This document shows positions 39,488 through 48,585 of a DNA stretch of 64,000 bases, piece by piece. Source of the DNA: Parasulfitobacter algicola (GTDB taxonomy: Bacteria > Pseudomonadota > Alphaproteobacteria > Rhodobacterales > Rhodobacteraceae); assembly GCF_013315265.1 (NCBI RefSeq), contig NZ_JABUFE010000008.1:107027-171026 (forward strand), given 5' to 3'. A model generated the notes under the pieces. The model was given only the letters and a program-made list of their open reading frames with translations. It was not told the origin of the DNA and searched no databases. Numbering within the stretch: position 1 is the first letter of the stretch; each line of letters begins with the position of its first letter. Position numbers and translations under genes: made by a program.

Positions 39488-41092
39488 ATGAAACTAAACT
39501 CTGCCTTTATCGCCAATTCCGATCAGGCCCGCCAGAACCGCGAGGCGCATTTGGCAGCGTTGGCCGCTGTTCAAGAGGTTGCCACTCAGGCCGCGGCGGG
39601 GGGTGGTCAGCGGGCGCGGGACAGGCACCTAAGCCGGGGCAAGATGTTGCCGCGGGACCGGGTGGCGAATGTGCTGGATCCGGGGTCCCCATTCCTTGAG
39701 GTCGGCGCGACGGCCGCGCATGGGATGTATGACGGGGCCGCCCCCTGCGCAGGCGTCATCGCAGGCGTGGGGCAGGTTCAAGGGCAGGACGTCATGGTCA
39801 TCTGCAACGACGCCACGGTCAAGGGCGGCACCTATTATCCGATGACCGTCAAAAAGCACCTGCGCGCCCAGGAAATCGCCGAGGAATGCCATCTGCCCTG
39901 CATTTATCTGGTCGATAGCGGTGGTGCGAACCTGCCCAATCAGGACGAGGTCTTTCCCGACCGGGATCACTTTGGCCGCATCTTCTATAATCAGGCGCGG
40001 ATGTCGGCCAAGGGCATCCCGCAGATCGCCGTTGTCATGGGGTCGTGTACCGCGGGCGGCGCCTATGTGCCCGCGATGTCGGATGTCACGATCATCGTCA
40101 AGGAACAGGGCACGATCTTTCTGGCCGGTCCGCCCCTGGTCAAGGCCGCAACGGGCGAGGTCGTGACGGCCGAAGACCTAGGCGGCGGCGATGTTCACAC
40201 GCGCCTGTCCGGTGTGGCTGATTACCTAGCCGAAGATGACGCCCATGCGCTGGCTTTGGCGCGGCGGGCGGTTGGGTCATTCAATCGCGCGAAGCCCCCG
40301 ACCGTGCAGTGGGAAACGCCGCAGGCCCCCGCCTATGACCCCGAGGAATTGCTGGGCGTCGTCCCCGCCGACCTGCGCACGCCCTATGACATTCGTGAGG
40401 TGATCGCGCGGGTGGTCGACGGGTCGCGCTTTGACGAATTCAAGCCCCGGTTTGGCGAAACGCTGGTCACCGGTTTCGCCCATGTTAACGGTTGCCCCAT
40501 CGGGATCATCGGCAACAACGGCGTGCTGTTTTCCGAAAGCGCGATCAAGGGCGCGCATTTTGTGGAACTGTGTTCTCAGCGCCGTATACCTTTGGTTTTC
40601 CTGCAGAATATCACCGGCTTTATGGTCGGGCGAAAGTACGAAAACGAAGGTATCGCGCGGCATGGGGCCAAGATGGTGACAGCGGTCGCCACAACCAGCG
40701 TGCCCAAGATCACCATGGTCATCGGCGGGTCTTTCGGCGCGGGCAACTACGGGATGTCAGGTCGCGCCTATCAGCCGCGCTTCATGTTCAGCTGGCCCAA
40801 TTCCCGCATCAGTGTTATGGGCGGCGAACAGGCCGCGGGCGTGCTGGCCACGGTCAAGCGGGCGGCGATGGAAAAGGCGGGCGAAAGCTGGTCCGACCAG
40901 GACGAGGCCGACTTCAAACGCCCCACGATCGAGATGTTCGACCGCCAATCCCACCCGCTTTACGCCAGCGCGCGCCTGTGGGACGATGGTATCATCGACC
41001 CCCGCAAAACCCGCGACGTGCTGGAGCTGTCGCTTTCTGCCGCACTGAACGCACCCATCGAAGAAACACGCTTTGGCGTGTTCAGGATGTAG
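39488..41092 (+). CDS. mccB: Methylcrotonyl-CoA carboxylase, carboxyltransferase (beta) subunit
   Basis: Transfers CO2 from carboxybiotin to 3-methylcrotonyl-CoA. 534 aa, the normal length for the beta subunit, with tandem crotonase-like carboxyltransferase domains. [20 protein letters not shown] and [19 protein letters not shown] are the two oxyanion-hole regions, and [20 protein letters not shown] is a strong MCC/PCC motif. It pairs with mccA, although three small genes and a repeat separate the two. Confidence 0.96.
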   Translation: MKLNSAFIANSDQARQNREAHLAALAAVQEVATQAAAGGGQRARDRHLSRGKMLPRDRVANVLDPGSPFLEVGATAAHGMYDGAAPCAGVIAGVGQVQGQDVMVICNDATVKGGTYYPMTVKKHLRAQEIAEECHLPCIYLVDSGGANLPNQDEVFPDRDHFGRIFYNQARMSAKGIPQIAVVMGSCTAGGAYVPAMSDVTIIVKEQGTIFLAGPPLVKAATGEVVTAEDLGGGDVHTRLSGVADYLAEDDAHALALARRAVGSFNRAKPPTVQWETPQAPAYDPEELLGVVPADLRTPYDIREVIARVVDGSRFDEFKPRFGETLVTGFAHVNGCPIGIIGNNGVLFSESAIKGAHFVELCSQRRIPLVFLQNITGFMVGRKYENEGIARHGAKMVTAVATTSVPKITMVIGGSFGAGNYGMSGRAYQPRFMFSWPNSRISVMGGEQAAGVLATVKRAAMEKAGESWSDQDEADFKRPTIEMFDRQSHPLYASARLWDDGIIDPRKTRDVLELSLSAALNAPIEETRFGVFRM

Positions 41093-41150
41093 GGCAGCAA
41101 CGGTCATGAAGAGAACTCAACAGATTTTTCCGTCGTTTCGATCAGTACAT

Positions 41151-41236
41151 CCCGCCCGGTGGGCACCACCGGGCAGCGCCCGACCCGCCCCCCAGGGCGG
41201 GCGCTTCTCGCCCACCCTCGGGCCGGTCGCTGCCCT
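41151..41236. repeat. GC-rich palindromic repeat, copy A
   Basis: 86-base element between mccB and the ASCH gene. A small hairpin CCCGGTGG-gca-CCACCGGG is followed by a larger imperfect stem: GGGCAGCGCCCGACCC pairs with GGGCCGGTCGCTGCCC, enclosing a CCCGCCC/GGGCGGG hairpin. Nearly the same sequence recurs inverted in mccA, and its ends recur at 48586. Confidence 0.9.
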
Positions 41237-41260
41237 CACCGCTGTAGTGCAGAATAACCA

Positions 41261-41677
41261 ATGACCCTTGACGACTGCCTTTCTCAATACCCCGGCGCCG
41301 AAAGCTTCACCTTCGGTGATAGAAAAGCGCTTTGTGATGACCTGCTGGCGCTGGTCCGTGCCGGTCAGAAAACCGCCACCTGCGGCGCGTTGCGGGATTT
41401 TGGGCCAGGGGGTGACGCGATGCCCGTAGTCGGTCGGCAGGACATCGCGCTGGAATGGGATGGCGCACCGGCCCTGGTCATCGAAACCGTCGACGTCACA
41501 ATCACCCGCTTTTGCGACGTTACTGCAGACTTTGCACTGGCAGAGGGCGAAAATGACAGCCTTGACGGCTGGCGGCGCGATCATCAGACCTATTTTGAAC
41601 GGAACGGAGGTTTTGCACCAGATATGGAGCTGGTCTGCGAACGGTTCAAACTGATCGAGGATTTGAAAAATGGATGA
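41261..41677 (+). CDS. ASCH domain-containing protein
   Basis: 138 aa. FTFGDRKALCDDLLALVRAG, TATCGAL and VVGRQDIALEWDGAPALVIE fit the ASCH fold, a PUA-like RNA-binding or nucleoside amidohydrolase domain. FCDVTADFALAEGENDSLDG is typical of the YqfB-like/ASCH group. Its role inside a leucine operon is unclear. The stop overlaps the next start by 8 bases. Confidence 0.88.
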   Translation: MTLDDCLSQYPGAESFTFGDRKALCDDLLALVRAGQKTATCGALRDFGPGGDAMPVVGRQDIALEWDGAPALVIETVDVTITRFCDVTADFALAEGENDSLDGWRRDHQTYFERNGGFAPDMELVCERFKLIEDLKNG

Positions 41678-42122
41678 CGACGACCTGCCAGAGGGCGCAG
41701 AGCGTGGACAGTACGACAAGGAAACCGGTGCGCAATGGGTCAACGTAACGCCCGAGATGGCGCGCGCACATCCTTTGGGTAAACCGGGGCTGTTGATCTA
41801 TCTGATTGCCGCGTGGTTTGCGCTTGGCGCGATGGGGCAGTTGGGTTTTCTGTTTACGCTTGGCTTTTCATTTCTTTTTCTGGCACTGTTTTTTCTTTAT
41901 CTTTTGACGGCTGTGGCGCTTGTTTTGCGCGCCCCTGTCAGCGTTTGGCTGGTTACAGTTTCCGGGGGTCTTCAGATTTTGTTACTAATGATGAGTGCTG
42001 ATATTGTGACTGTTTTTCTGGCCGCCATTCATATTCTAATCATCTTCTACATCCTCGACGGCGACCGTCCCAACCTGATCTACCGCCACCGCTATCGCAG
42101 TTTCAAAAAGGGTGATGAATGA
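41670..42122 (+). CDS. Hypothetical membrane protein
   Basis: 150 aa. An acidic hydrophilic N-terminus (about 35 residues) is followed by four hydrophobic segments and a basic C-terminus (IYRHRYRSFKKG), predicted inside. No family recognised. Overlaps at both ends (8 bases upstream, 4 bases downstream) indicate translational coupling in the operon. Confidence 0.75.
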   Translation: MDDDDLPEGAERGQYDKETGAQWVNVTPEMARAHPLGKPGLLIYLIAAWFALGAMGQLGFLFTLGFSFLFLALFFLYLLTAVALVLRAPVSVWLVTVSGGLQILLLMMSADIVTVFLAAIHILIIFYILDGDRPNLIYRHRYRSFKKGDE

Positions 42123-42688
42123 CAAATTTCAGATATCTTATATTTTTTGTGGCTTCGATTTTTGCGATGTTGCCCTTTGTCGCGATTCATGCGGACATCA
42201 TCTTTCCGCAAGATCGGGATCGTATGATCATAACGCAATGCGACCCAGTGCTGGAAGATTGTTCTGCGACAGTTGGTGTATCATCGCATCGTTTGCGCCC
42301 CGATTTCCCCGGGGGACGTGGCGGCACGCCATTACGAACGGATATCGAAGATTTTGAACAACCTTACATATTAGCAGATTGCGATTCCGCTTCTGTCGTT
42401 TTGGTGCAGACTGGGTTTCGAAACTGGCCTACTGGTACAAATTGCCAAGGCGCGGGGCAGGCAGATTTCAAGGTCTATAATAATGGTAAATTGACGGTTC
42501 AGTTTTCCAGCCTTTGCCATGGGTTCAATATACAGAAAACGCATAATCGACTTCAAATCATAATGTCTGGGTATGGATTTGATTATCTGCATTTAACGGA
42601 TGAACAGATTAAGGTGCGGGACTTTGCGCCGTTTACCTATGATCCGGACAACGGTTGGGTTCAGGGCGCAAGGGGCGAAAATGTTTGA
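42119..42688 (+). CDS. Secreted hypothetical protein
   Basis: 189 aa. N-terminal hydrophobic signal (YLIFFVASIFAMLPFVAIHA). Cysteines in QCDPVLEDC, DCDS, NCQG and LCHG may form disulfides. No family recognised. Low GC (38% in the 60 bases from 42481) contrasts sharply with mccA next to it. The stop overlaps the mccA start by 8 bases. Confidence 0.7.
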   Translation: MTNFRYLIFFVASIFAMLPFVAIHADIIFPQDRDRMIITQCDPVLEDCSATVGVSSHRLRPDFPGGRGGTPLRTDIEDFEQPYILADCDSASVVLVQTGFRNWPTGTNCQGAGQADFKVYNNGKLTVQFSSLCHGFNIQKTHNRLQIIMSGYGFDYLHLTDEQIKVRDFAPFTYDPDNGWVQGARGENV

Positions 42689-44696
42689 CAAAATCCTGAT
42701 TGCGAACCGCGGGGAAATTGCGGTGCGGGTGGCGCGGACGGCGGCGGACATGGGTGTGCGCACGGTGGCGATTTATTCCGATGCCGATGCCGACGCCTTG
42801 CATGTGCAGGTGGCTGATCAGGCCGTGCATATTGGCGGTGCGGCCCCGGCCGACAGTTATCTGCGCGGTGATCGGATCATTCAGGCAGCACTCGACACCG
42901 GTGCGCAGGCGATCCATCCGGGCTATGGGTTTCTGTCGGAAAACCCCGATTTCGTGCAGGCGGTACAGGACGCAGGCCTGGTCTTTATCGGGCCATCCGC
43001 CGATGCGATCCGCGCGATGGGTCTGAAAGATGCTGCCAAAGCGCTGATGGAGCAGGCGGGCGTGCCCGTCGTGCCGGGTTATCACGGTGACAATCAGGAT
43101 CCTGAACATCTGTCCGGCGCGGCTGACACGATTGGCTATCCGGTGCTGATCAAGGCCGTCGCGGGCGGTGGTGGCAAGGGGATGCGCAAAGTGGACCGCC
43201 CGGCCGATTTTCAGGCCGCCCTTGCCAGCGCACGGGCCGAGGCCAAGGGTGCTTTCGGCAATGACGCCGTTCTGATCGAAAAATTCGTCAGCCAGCCCCG
43301 GCATATCGAGGTTCAGGTCTTTGGTGATGGCACCCGTGCGGTGCATCTGTTCGAACGCGACTGTTCGCTGCAACGCCGCCATCAGAAGGTGATCGAGGAA
43401 GCGCCGGCACCCGGCATGACCGACGACATGCGCGCGGCCATGGGTCAGGCCGCCGTCCGCGCCGCCGAGGCGATTGGCTATTCCGGTGCAGGCACGGTTG
43501 AGTTCATCGTCGATGGCAGCCAGGGTCTGCGCCCCGACCGGTTTTACTTTATGGAGATGAACACGCGATTGCAGGTCGAACACCCCGTGACAGAATATGT
43601 CACGGGCATCGATCTGGTGGCCTGGCAATTGCGCGTGGCGGCGGGGGAGCCGCTGCCGGTCGCTCAGGACGATCTGACGTTGACCGGTCATGCGTTTGAG
43701 GCCCGCCTTTATGCCGAGGACGTGCCCAAGGGTTTTCTGCCCGCCACGGGTACGCTGGAACATCTGCAGTTTCCGTCGGGCACGCGCGCCGATACCGGGG
43801 TGCGGGCGGGCGATGTGATCTCGCCCTATTACGACCCGATGATCGCCAAGCTGATCGTCTGGGGTGACACGCGCGACGTGGCACTGGCAAAGCTGGACCG
43901 CGCGTTGTCGCAGACGCAGGTAGGCGGCACGGTGACCAATCTGGCCTTCTTGCGTGCGCTGACGCGGCATCAGGGTTTCAAGGCGGGGGATGTCGACACG
44001 GGGCTGATTGATCGTGATCTTGAGGCGCTGTCGGTGCAGCCCGAACCCTGCAGCCGCGCGCAGTCGCTGGCCGCTTTGGGTGCGATGGGGTTGCATCAGG
44101 GCGTGCCTGAGTTTGCAGGCTTTTCGCTGTGGGGACCGGTGGCGCAGACGGTGGAGTTTGGCCATCAGGACAGGCAAATAGTTGCTATAATAAAGACAAA
44201 GGGCAGCGCCCGGCCCGAGGGTGGGCGAGAAGCGCCCGCCTTGGGGGGCGGGTCGGGCGCTGTCCGGTGTTTCACACCGGGCGGGGTATTTGATGTCACT
44301 ATCGGTGAGATAACCCACCATATTGAGCAGACCGCCGAAGGCTGGCGCATTGACGGTCAGTCGGTTCGCGCCGACGTCATAACCCACGACAGTCACGTCA
44401 GTGTCTTCTGGGGTAACGGCTATACCTTCGACCTGATCGACCCCTTGGCCCGCGACACGGCGGCTGGGGCAGGCGGTAACGTGATCGAAGCCCCCATGCC
44501 GGGCCTCGTGAAAATGGTCGGCGTCACCGTAGGGGCCGACGTGTCTGAGGGCGACCGACTGGCCATTCTGGAGGCGATGAAAATGGAACACAGCATGACC
44601 GCCCCAAGGTCAGGTAAAGTGGCCGAGGTTCTAGTGACCGAGGGCACCCAGGTCGAGGCCGGGCAGGCGCTGATCCGGCTAGAGGAAGACGCATGA
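42681..44696 (+). CDS. mccA: Methylcrotonyl-CoA carboxylase, biotin-containing (alpha) subunit
   Basis: 671 aa from the ATG at 42681; the longer upstream frame is rejected because MFDKILIANRGEIAVRVART is the family N-terminus. Biotin carboxylase domain: ATP-grasp loop AVAGGGGKGMRKV and FMEMNTRLQVEHPVTE. BT linker domain about 460-590, biotin carrier domain at the end with Lys634 in ILEAMKMEHSM as the biotin site. Residues about 507-535 are encoded by an in-frame copy of the palindromic repeat and read Gly/Ala/Pro/Arg-rich, unlike the family. The reading frame and all catalytic motifs remain intact. Confidence 0.96.
   Translation: MFDKILIANRGEIAVRVARTAADMGVRTVAIYSDADADALHVQVADQAVHIGGAAPADSYLRGDRIIQAALDTGAQAIHPGYGFLSENPDFVQAVQDAGLVFIGPSADAIRAMGLKDAAKALMEQAGVPVVPGYHGDNQDPEHLSGAADTIGYPVLIKAVAGGGGKGMRKVDRPADFQAALASARAEAKGAFGNDAVLIEKFVSQPRHIEVQVFGDGTRAVHLFERDCSLQRRHQKVIEEAPAPGMTDDMRAAMGQAAVRAAEAIGYSGAGTVEFIVDGSQGLRPDRFYFMEMNTRLQVEHPVTEYVTGIDLVAWQLRVAAGEPLPVAQDDLTLTGHAFEARLYAEDVPKGFLPATGTLEHLQFPSGTRADTGVRAGDVISPYYDPMIAKLIVWGDTRDVALAKLDRALSQTQVGGTVTNLAFLRALTRHQGFKAGDVDTGLIDRDLEALSVQPEPCSRAQSLAALGAMGLHQGVPEFAGFSLWGPVAQTVEFGHQDRQIVAIIKTKGSARPEGGREAPALGGGSGAVRCFTPGGVFDVTIGEITHHIEQTAEGWRIDGQSVRADVITHDSHVSVFWGNGYTFDLIDPLARDTAAGAGGNVIEAPMPGLVKMVGVTVGADVSEGDRLAILEAMKMEHSMTAPRSGKVAEVLVTEGTQVEAGQALIRLEEDA
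44200..44286. repeat. GC-rich palindromic repeat, copy B, inside mccA
   Basis: 87 bases, exactly 29 codons, inverted relative to copy A and matching it almost base for base: both have CAGCGCCCGACCCGCCCCCC-type sequence, GCGGGCGCTTCTCGCCCACC and CTCGGGCCG (reverse complement here). It is translated as part of the BT domain of mccA. Confidence 0.92.
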
Positions 44697-45373
44697 TCCG
44701 CTTGCATCACTGTCACCAGACCCGGTCCATGCGCACGCTCTGGCTGCTGAATGAGCTGGAAATCGAATTCGAACTGGCCGTCTATCCCTTTGACAAGACG
44801 CTGCGCAGCGACGCCTATCTGACGCTGAACCCCGCCGGCCGCGTGCCCGCGCTGGAAATCGATGGCGAGGTCATGTTCGAAACCGGTGCGATCACCGAAT
44901 ACCTGTGTGAACGCTTCCCCGAACGCGGTTTGGGCCGGATGCCGGGCGACATGGACCGCATGGACTGGCTGGTCTGGGTCCATTTTGCCGAAACCATCAG
45001 CCAGCACTCTGCCGCGCTGACGCAGCAACATGTCGCGCTTTATGCGGACCACATGCGCAGCCCCATTGTCATGAAGCTGGAAGCGAAGCGGCTTGAAAAA
45101 TGCTATGCGGCGTTAGAGGCCCGTCTTAGCCCGCCTGTTGAGGCGCGCGATTACATCCTGACCAGCGGGTTTTCGGCGGCTGACATCAGTGTGGGGCAGG
45201 CCATCTATATGGCGCGGCATTTTGCGCAGATTGAGCCGTTTGAGCAGGTCAGCGCGTGGTATCAGCGCATCACGGAACGCCTTGCTTTCAAAGCGTCCTT
45301 GCCACCTGAGGATGCGGTGGGACTTTACGAGAAGCCGTTTTATCCCGCCTGGGATCAGCCAGCGGGATCGTGA
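44693..45373 (+). CDS. Glutathione S-transferase family protein
   Basis: 226 aa. Thioredoxin-like N-terminal domain (LHHCHQTRSMRTLWLLNELE, then NPAGRVPALEIDG and ETGAITEYLCERFP) and an alpha-helical C-terminal domain (FSAADISVGQAIYMARHF). The start overlaps the mccA stop by 4 bases. Substrate unknown; the placement suggests handling of reactive acyl intermediates, but this is inference. Confidence 0.9.
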   Translation: MIRLHHCHQTRSMRTLWLLNELEIEFELAVYPFDKTLRSDAYLTLNPAGRVPALEIDGEVMFETGAITEYLCERFPERGLGRMPGDMDRMDWLVWVHFAETISQHSAALTQQHVALYADHMRSPIVMKLEAKRLEKCYAALEARLSPPVEARDYILTSGFSAADISVGQAIYMARHFAQIEPFEQVSAWYQRITERLAFKASLPPEDAVGLYEKPFYPAWDQPAGS

Positions 45374-45393
45374 GTATTTAGGGAACAATAAAG

Positions 45394-46248
45394 ATGGGCG
45401 AGCGGGTCAGAATATTCGAGGTCGGACCAAGGGATGGGCTTCAGAATGAGGCGCGGATCATTCCGGCGGCCGAGAAGATTGCCTTGGTCGATTGTCTCAG
45501 TCAGGCGGGCTTTGACCGGATTGAGGTGGCCAGTTTTGTCAGCCCCAAGTGGGTGCCCCAGATGGCCGACGGGGCCCAGGTTTTGGCCGGGATCACCCGC
45601 GCACCCGGTGTGCGCTATGCCGCGCTTGTACCGAATATGCGTGGGTTTGAAGGCGCTGTAGCGGCGGAGGCTGATGAGATTGCGGTTTTTGCCAGCGCGT
45701 CAGAAGTGTTTTCACAGGCCAATATCAACTGTTCGGTCGCCGAAAGTCTGGACCGTTTCGGCCCCGTGATGAACGCCGCGCGCGCGGTGGACTTGCCCGT
45801 ACGCGGCTATGTGTCTTGTGTGGTCGAATGCCCCTATGACGGCGCGGTCGCGCCCGGTGATGTGGCGCGGGTGGTGAAGGCCTTGTTCGATATGGGATGT
45901 TATGAGGTATCGTTGGGCGACACGATTGGTCGCGCCACGCCCGACGGGATCAAGGCCATGTTGAAGGCCGTGCTGGACGTGGCGGTGCCGGATCGATTGG
46001 CGGGGCATTATCACGACACAGGCGGGCGTGCCTTGGAAAATATCGAGGTGTCGCTGGATCACGGTCTGCGGGTCTTTGATGCGGCTGTGGGTGGCCTGGG
46101 CGGTTGCCCCTATGCGCCCGGTGCCGCGGGCAATGTCGCGACCGAGGCGGTGCATGCGCGGCTGGTCCAACTGGGTTATGATACTGGTCTGGATGCAAGT
46201 GTATTGGCCCACGCCGCGCAAATGGCGCTTGCGATGCGGGGGGACTAG
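45394..46248 (+). CDS. mvaB: Hydroxymethylglutaryl-CoA lyase
   Basis: Splits HMG-CoA into acetoacetate and acetyl-CoA, the last step of leucine degradation. 284 aa TIM barrel. FEVGPRDGLQNEARIIPA is the N-terminal catalytic motif, and GGLGGCPYAPGAAGNVATE contains the active-site Cys loop. It lies between the GST gene and a small membrane protein gene in the operon. Confidence 0.96.
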   Translation: MGERVRIFEVGPRDGLQNEARIIPAAEKIALVDCLSQAGFDRIEVASFVSPKWVPQMADGAQVLAGITRAPGVRYAALVPNMRGFEGAVAAEADEIAVFASASEVFSQANINCSVAESLDRFGPVMNAARAVDLPVRGYVSCVVECPYDGAVAPGDVARVVKALFDMGCYEVSLGDTIGRATPDGIKAMLKAVLDVAVPDRLAGHYHDTGGRALENIEVSLDHGLRVFDAAVGGLGGCPYAPGAAGNVATEAVHARLVQLGYDTGLDASVLAHAAQMALAMRGD

Positions 46249-46249
46249 G

Positions 46250-46759
46250 GTGGATATCTTCAAAGGCGCCGAGCGGCTGTTGGCCATGGACGACTGTACC
46301 TGGCGACGTCACGCCAACCCGTGGTCGGGGATCACGCGATTTGGCACGGTTCTGCCGCTGTTGGTTCTGGCGATCTGGAGCCGTGTGTGGCTGGGCTGGT
46401 GGGCGCTGATCCCCATCGGCCTGGCGGCGATCTGGATCTGGCTGAACCCGCGCCTGTTTCCCGAACCCGAGCGCCTTGACCATTGGATGAGCCGCGCGGT
46501 CCTGGGCGAGCGTATCTTTCTGGAACACCGCGCCGATATTGCCGCGCACCATGTCACCGCCGGAAAACTGCTCAGTCTGCTCAGCATCCCCGGCGCGATC
46601 CTGATGATCTGGGGCCTGGTGGTTTTATGGTGGGAGGCCGCGCTGTTCGGCACGGCTCTGGCGATCCTGCCCAAGGCGTGGTTTTGTGATCGAATGGTGT
46701 GGCTCCATGACGGCTGGGTGCGGCAGGGCCAACCGATTCCGGGGATAGGGACGACATGA
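46250..46759 (+). CDS. Small membrane protein, DUF6653-like
   Basis: 169 aa from the GTG at 46250, one base after the mvaB stop. The longer overlapping frame starting at 46028 is a shadow of mvaB. Four hydrophobic segments, with LLAMDDCTWRRHANPWSGIT at the N-terminus, recall a Rhodobacterales membrane family I take to be DUF6653. Function unknown. Its stop overlaps the hydratase ATG by 4 bases. Confidence 0.78.
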   Translation: MDIFKGAERLLAMDDCTWRRHANPWSGITRFGTVLPLLVLAIWSRVWLGWWALIPIGLAAIWIWLNPRLFPEPERLDHWMSRAVLGERIFLEHRADIAAHHVTAGKLLSLLSIPGAILMIWGLVVLWWEAALFGTALAILPKAWFCDRMVWLHDGWVRQGQPIPGIGTT

Positions 46760-47526
46760 GTTTTCAGACGATCAAGGTACAGACCGATGCGAGGGGTGTC
46801 GCGACACTGACGCTGGCGCGCCCCGACAAGCACAACGCGATGTCGGCGCAGATGATTGCGGACCTGACGCAGGCGGCGGGGGATCTGGGCGCTGATCCGG
46901 CGGTGCGCGTGGTGGTGCTGACGGGGCAGGGCAAAAGCTTTTGTGCGGGCGGTGATCTGGCCTGGATGCAGGCGCAGATGGCCGCGGATGCCGACACGCG
47001 GTTTACCGAGGCGCGCAAACTGGCGCTGATGTTGAAAGCGCTGAACGACATGCCGAAACCGCTGATCGGGCGGCTGCAGGGCAATGCCTTTGGGGGCGGG
47101 GTCGGGCTGGCCGCGGTTTGCGATATCGCGATTGGGGTGTCGGGGCTGAAGATGGGCCTGACCGAGGTGCGTCTGGGTCTGATCCCTGCCACCATCGGAC
47201 CCTATGTCGTGGCACGCATGGGGGCCGCGCACGCCCGGCGCGTCATGCTGTCAGGGCGGCTTTTTGAGGCGGATGAGGCCGTCGCAATGGGCCTGCTGGC
47301 CCGCGTGTCAGATGATCTGGATGCAGCGGTCGAGGCCGAGGTCGTGGCGCATCTGCACGCTCTGCCGGGCGCCGTGGCCGACACCAAAGCACTGATCGCG
47401 CGATTGGGGCCGGTGGTGGATTACGGGGTGATTGATGATACGATCCGGGCGCTGGTGCAGCGGTGGGATAGTGATGAAGCCAAAACGGAAGTGTCGGCCT
47501 TTTTATCCAAACGACACGCGAAATAG
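46756..47526 (+). CDS. liuC: Enoyl-CoA hydratase/isomerase, probable methylglutaconyl-CoA hydratase
   Basis: 256 aa crotonase fold. LTGQGKSFCAGGDLAWMQAQ is the oxyanion-hole loop, and GNAFGGGVGLAAVCDIAIG with ETEVRLGLIPATIGPYV-like sequence (here LTEVRLGLIPATIGPYV) carries the catalytic Glu. In this operon it would hydrate 3-methylglutaconyl-CoA to HMG-CoA, closing the pathway between mcc and mvaB. The assignment of substrate rests on context. Confidence 0.9.
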   Translation: MSFQTIKVQTDARGVATLTLARPDKHNAMSAQMIADLTQAAGDLGADPAVRVVVLTGQGKSFCAGGDLAWMQAQMAADADTRFTEARKLALMLKALNDMPKPLIGRLQGNAFGGGVGLAAVCDIAIGVSGLKMGLTEVRLGLIPATIGPYVVARMGAAHARRVMLSGRLFEADEAVAMGLLARVSDDLDAAVEAEVVAHLHALPGAVADTKALIARLGPVVDYGVIDDTIRALVQRWDSDEAKTEVSAFLSKRHAK

Positions 47527-47528
47527 CT

Positions 47529-47999
47529 ATGAAATCTGTAAACGCTCTGGTTTCAAATGTTTTACTGGCGGTGTCTACGGTTTTATTCGTAATGATCCTG
47601 CCAGTCGTCTTTGGATTTAGGCCGCTTGAATGGGACGATACCTGCCGTGAAATCAGCCGTTTGGGGTTTGGCACACAGCATAGAAGCTGGGCTGAACTGG
47701 AAGATTGGGCCGTCACACTTGTCGGAAGTTTTGTCGTCATCTGGATATTGTTGCGTGACCAGTCCAAACTTCTGCGTCGTGTCATTTGGGGGCTGTTTGG
47801 TCTGTGGAAAAGCCTTAGCTTAATCAGCGTCTTTCTCGGCTCAGAAATCTGCCCCGGTTTATTGGGAGATTTCGCGTCACAGGTGCCATTTGATGGCTTT
47901 GTGACAAACTCAGGATGGATATTTGTGCTGCCCTGGCTGTTTCTGTCTATTCTTGTTCTGGTGCTTTTAATGCATACCCTTGCAACACCATCAGATTGA
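47529..47999 (+). CDS. Hypothetical membrane protein
   Basis: 156 aa, about four hydrophobic segments. FRPLEWDDTCREISRLGFGT lies in a loop between the first two. It starts 2 bases after the hydratase stop, so it is the last gene of the leucine operon. It is AT-richer than the catabolic genes. No family recognised. Confidence 0.72.
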   Translation: MKSVNALVSNVLLAVSTVLFVMILPVVFGFRPLEWDDTCREISRLGFGTQHRSWAELEDWAVTLVGSFVVIWILLRDQSKLLRRVIWGLFGLWKSLSLISVFLGSEICPGLLGDFASQVPFDGFVTNSGWIFVLPWLFLSILVLVLLMHTLATPSD

Positions 48000-48123
48000 A
48001 GAGCACTATGTTGCAATGGTTTTGTGTGTGCCTCGCTGGACGTATTGTTTATAGGTAGAATATTCGCTGTCCGCATAATCAGGCGCGGCAAGATGTTTCA
48101 GATTTCTTGTCAAAGAGGAACAG

Positions 48124-48540
48124 ATGATGACAGATGCCCTGGTTTTTGAAGGTGGATGCTATTGCGGGGCGCTCAGGTATAAGGCTGCCGGGAAACCCCG
48201 GGTCAAAGGGCAGTGTCACTGTCGCGAATGCCAGTATACCTCGGGTGGTGCGCCCAATCTATTCATGTTGATGCCTGCGGATGGATTTCACTATACGGTC
48301 GGCCAGCCGGCGTTCTTTCAACGGGATGATCTGGAAAACGCGGTCGTTCGCGAGTTCTGCAAAACCTGCGGCACGCATATTCTGACACGCCGCTCTGATA
48401 TGACGGATGTCGTTCTGAAAATCGGGACTTTGGATGATCCCGCGCGCTTTCGCGGCCCCAAAATCGCGATCTTTACAATAGACCGCCAGCCCTATCATCA
48501 TATCGATGAGGGCATACCAAGCTTTGAGCGTATGCCGTAA
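48124..48540 (+). CDS. GFA family protein (glutathione-dependent formaldehyde-activating-like)
   Basis: 138 aa Mss4-like zinc fold. Zinc ligands: GGCYCGALRY, CHCRECQYTSGGAPN and FCKTCGTHIL. Many members have unknown substrates, and formaldehyde activity is only a family name. The start could be the first or second of two adjacent ATG codons. An AAAGAGGAAC ribosome binding region precedes them. Confidence 0.92.
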   Translation: MMTDALVFEGGCYCGALRYKAAGKPRVKGQCHCRECQYTSGGAPNLFMLMPADGFHYTVGQPAFFQRDDLENAVVREFCKTCGTHILTRRSDMTDVVLKIGTLDDPARFRGPKIAIFTIDRQPYHHIDEGIPSFERMP

Positions 48541-48585
48541 AGCCAGGCGACGTCATAATAATCTGTAACACTGCATCCATCTATA

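Noticed and set aside
41151..41236. Copy A as a simple terminator of mccB
   Set aside because: There is no T-run, and the same sequence occurs inside a coding region, so it is better treated as a repeat element.
42633..44591. 652-codon open frame antisense to mccA
   Set aside because: mccA has all family motifs; the antisense frame is Arg/His-rich with no recognisable domain, typical of the shadow of a GC-rich gene.
46309..47232. 307-codon minus-strand frame opposite the DUF6653-like and hydratase genes
   Set aside because: Shadow of GC-rich genes; composition is Arg/Gln/Pro rich without structure.
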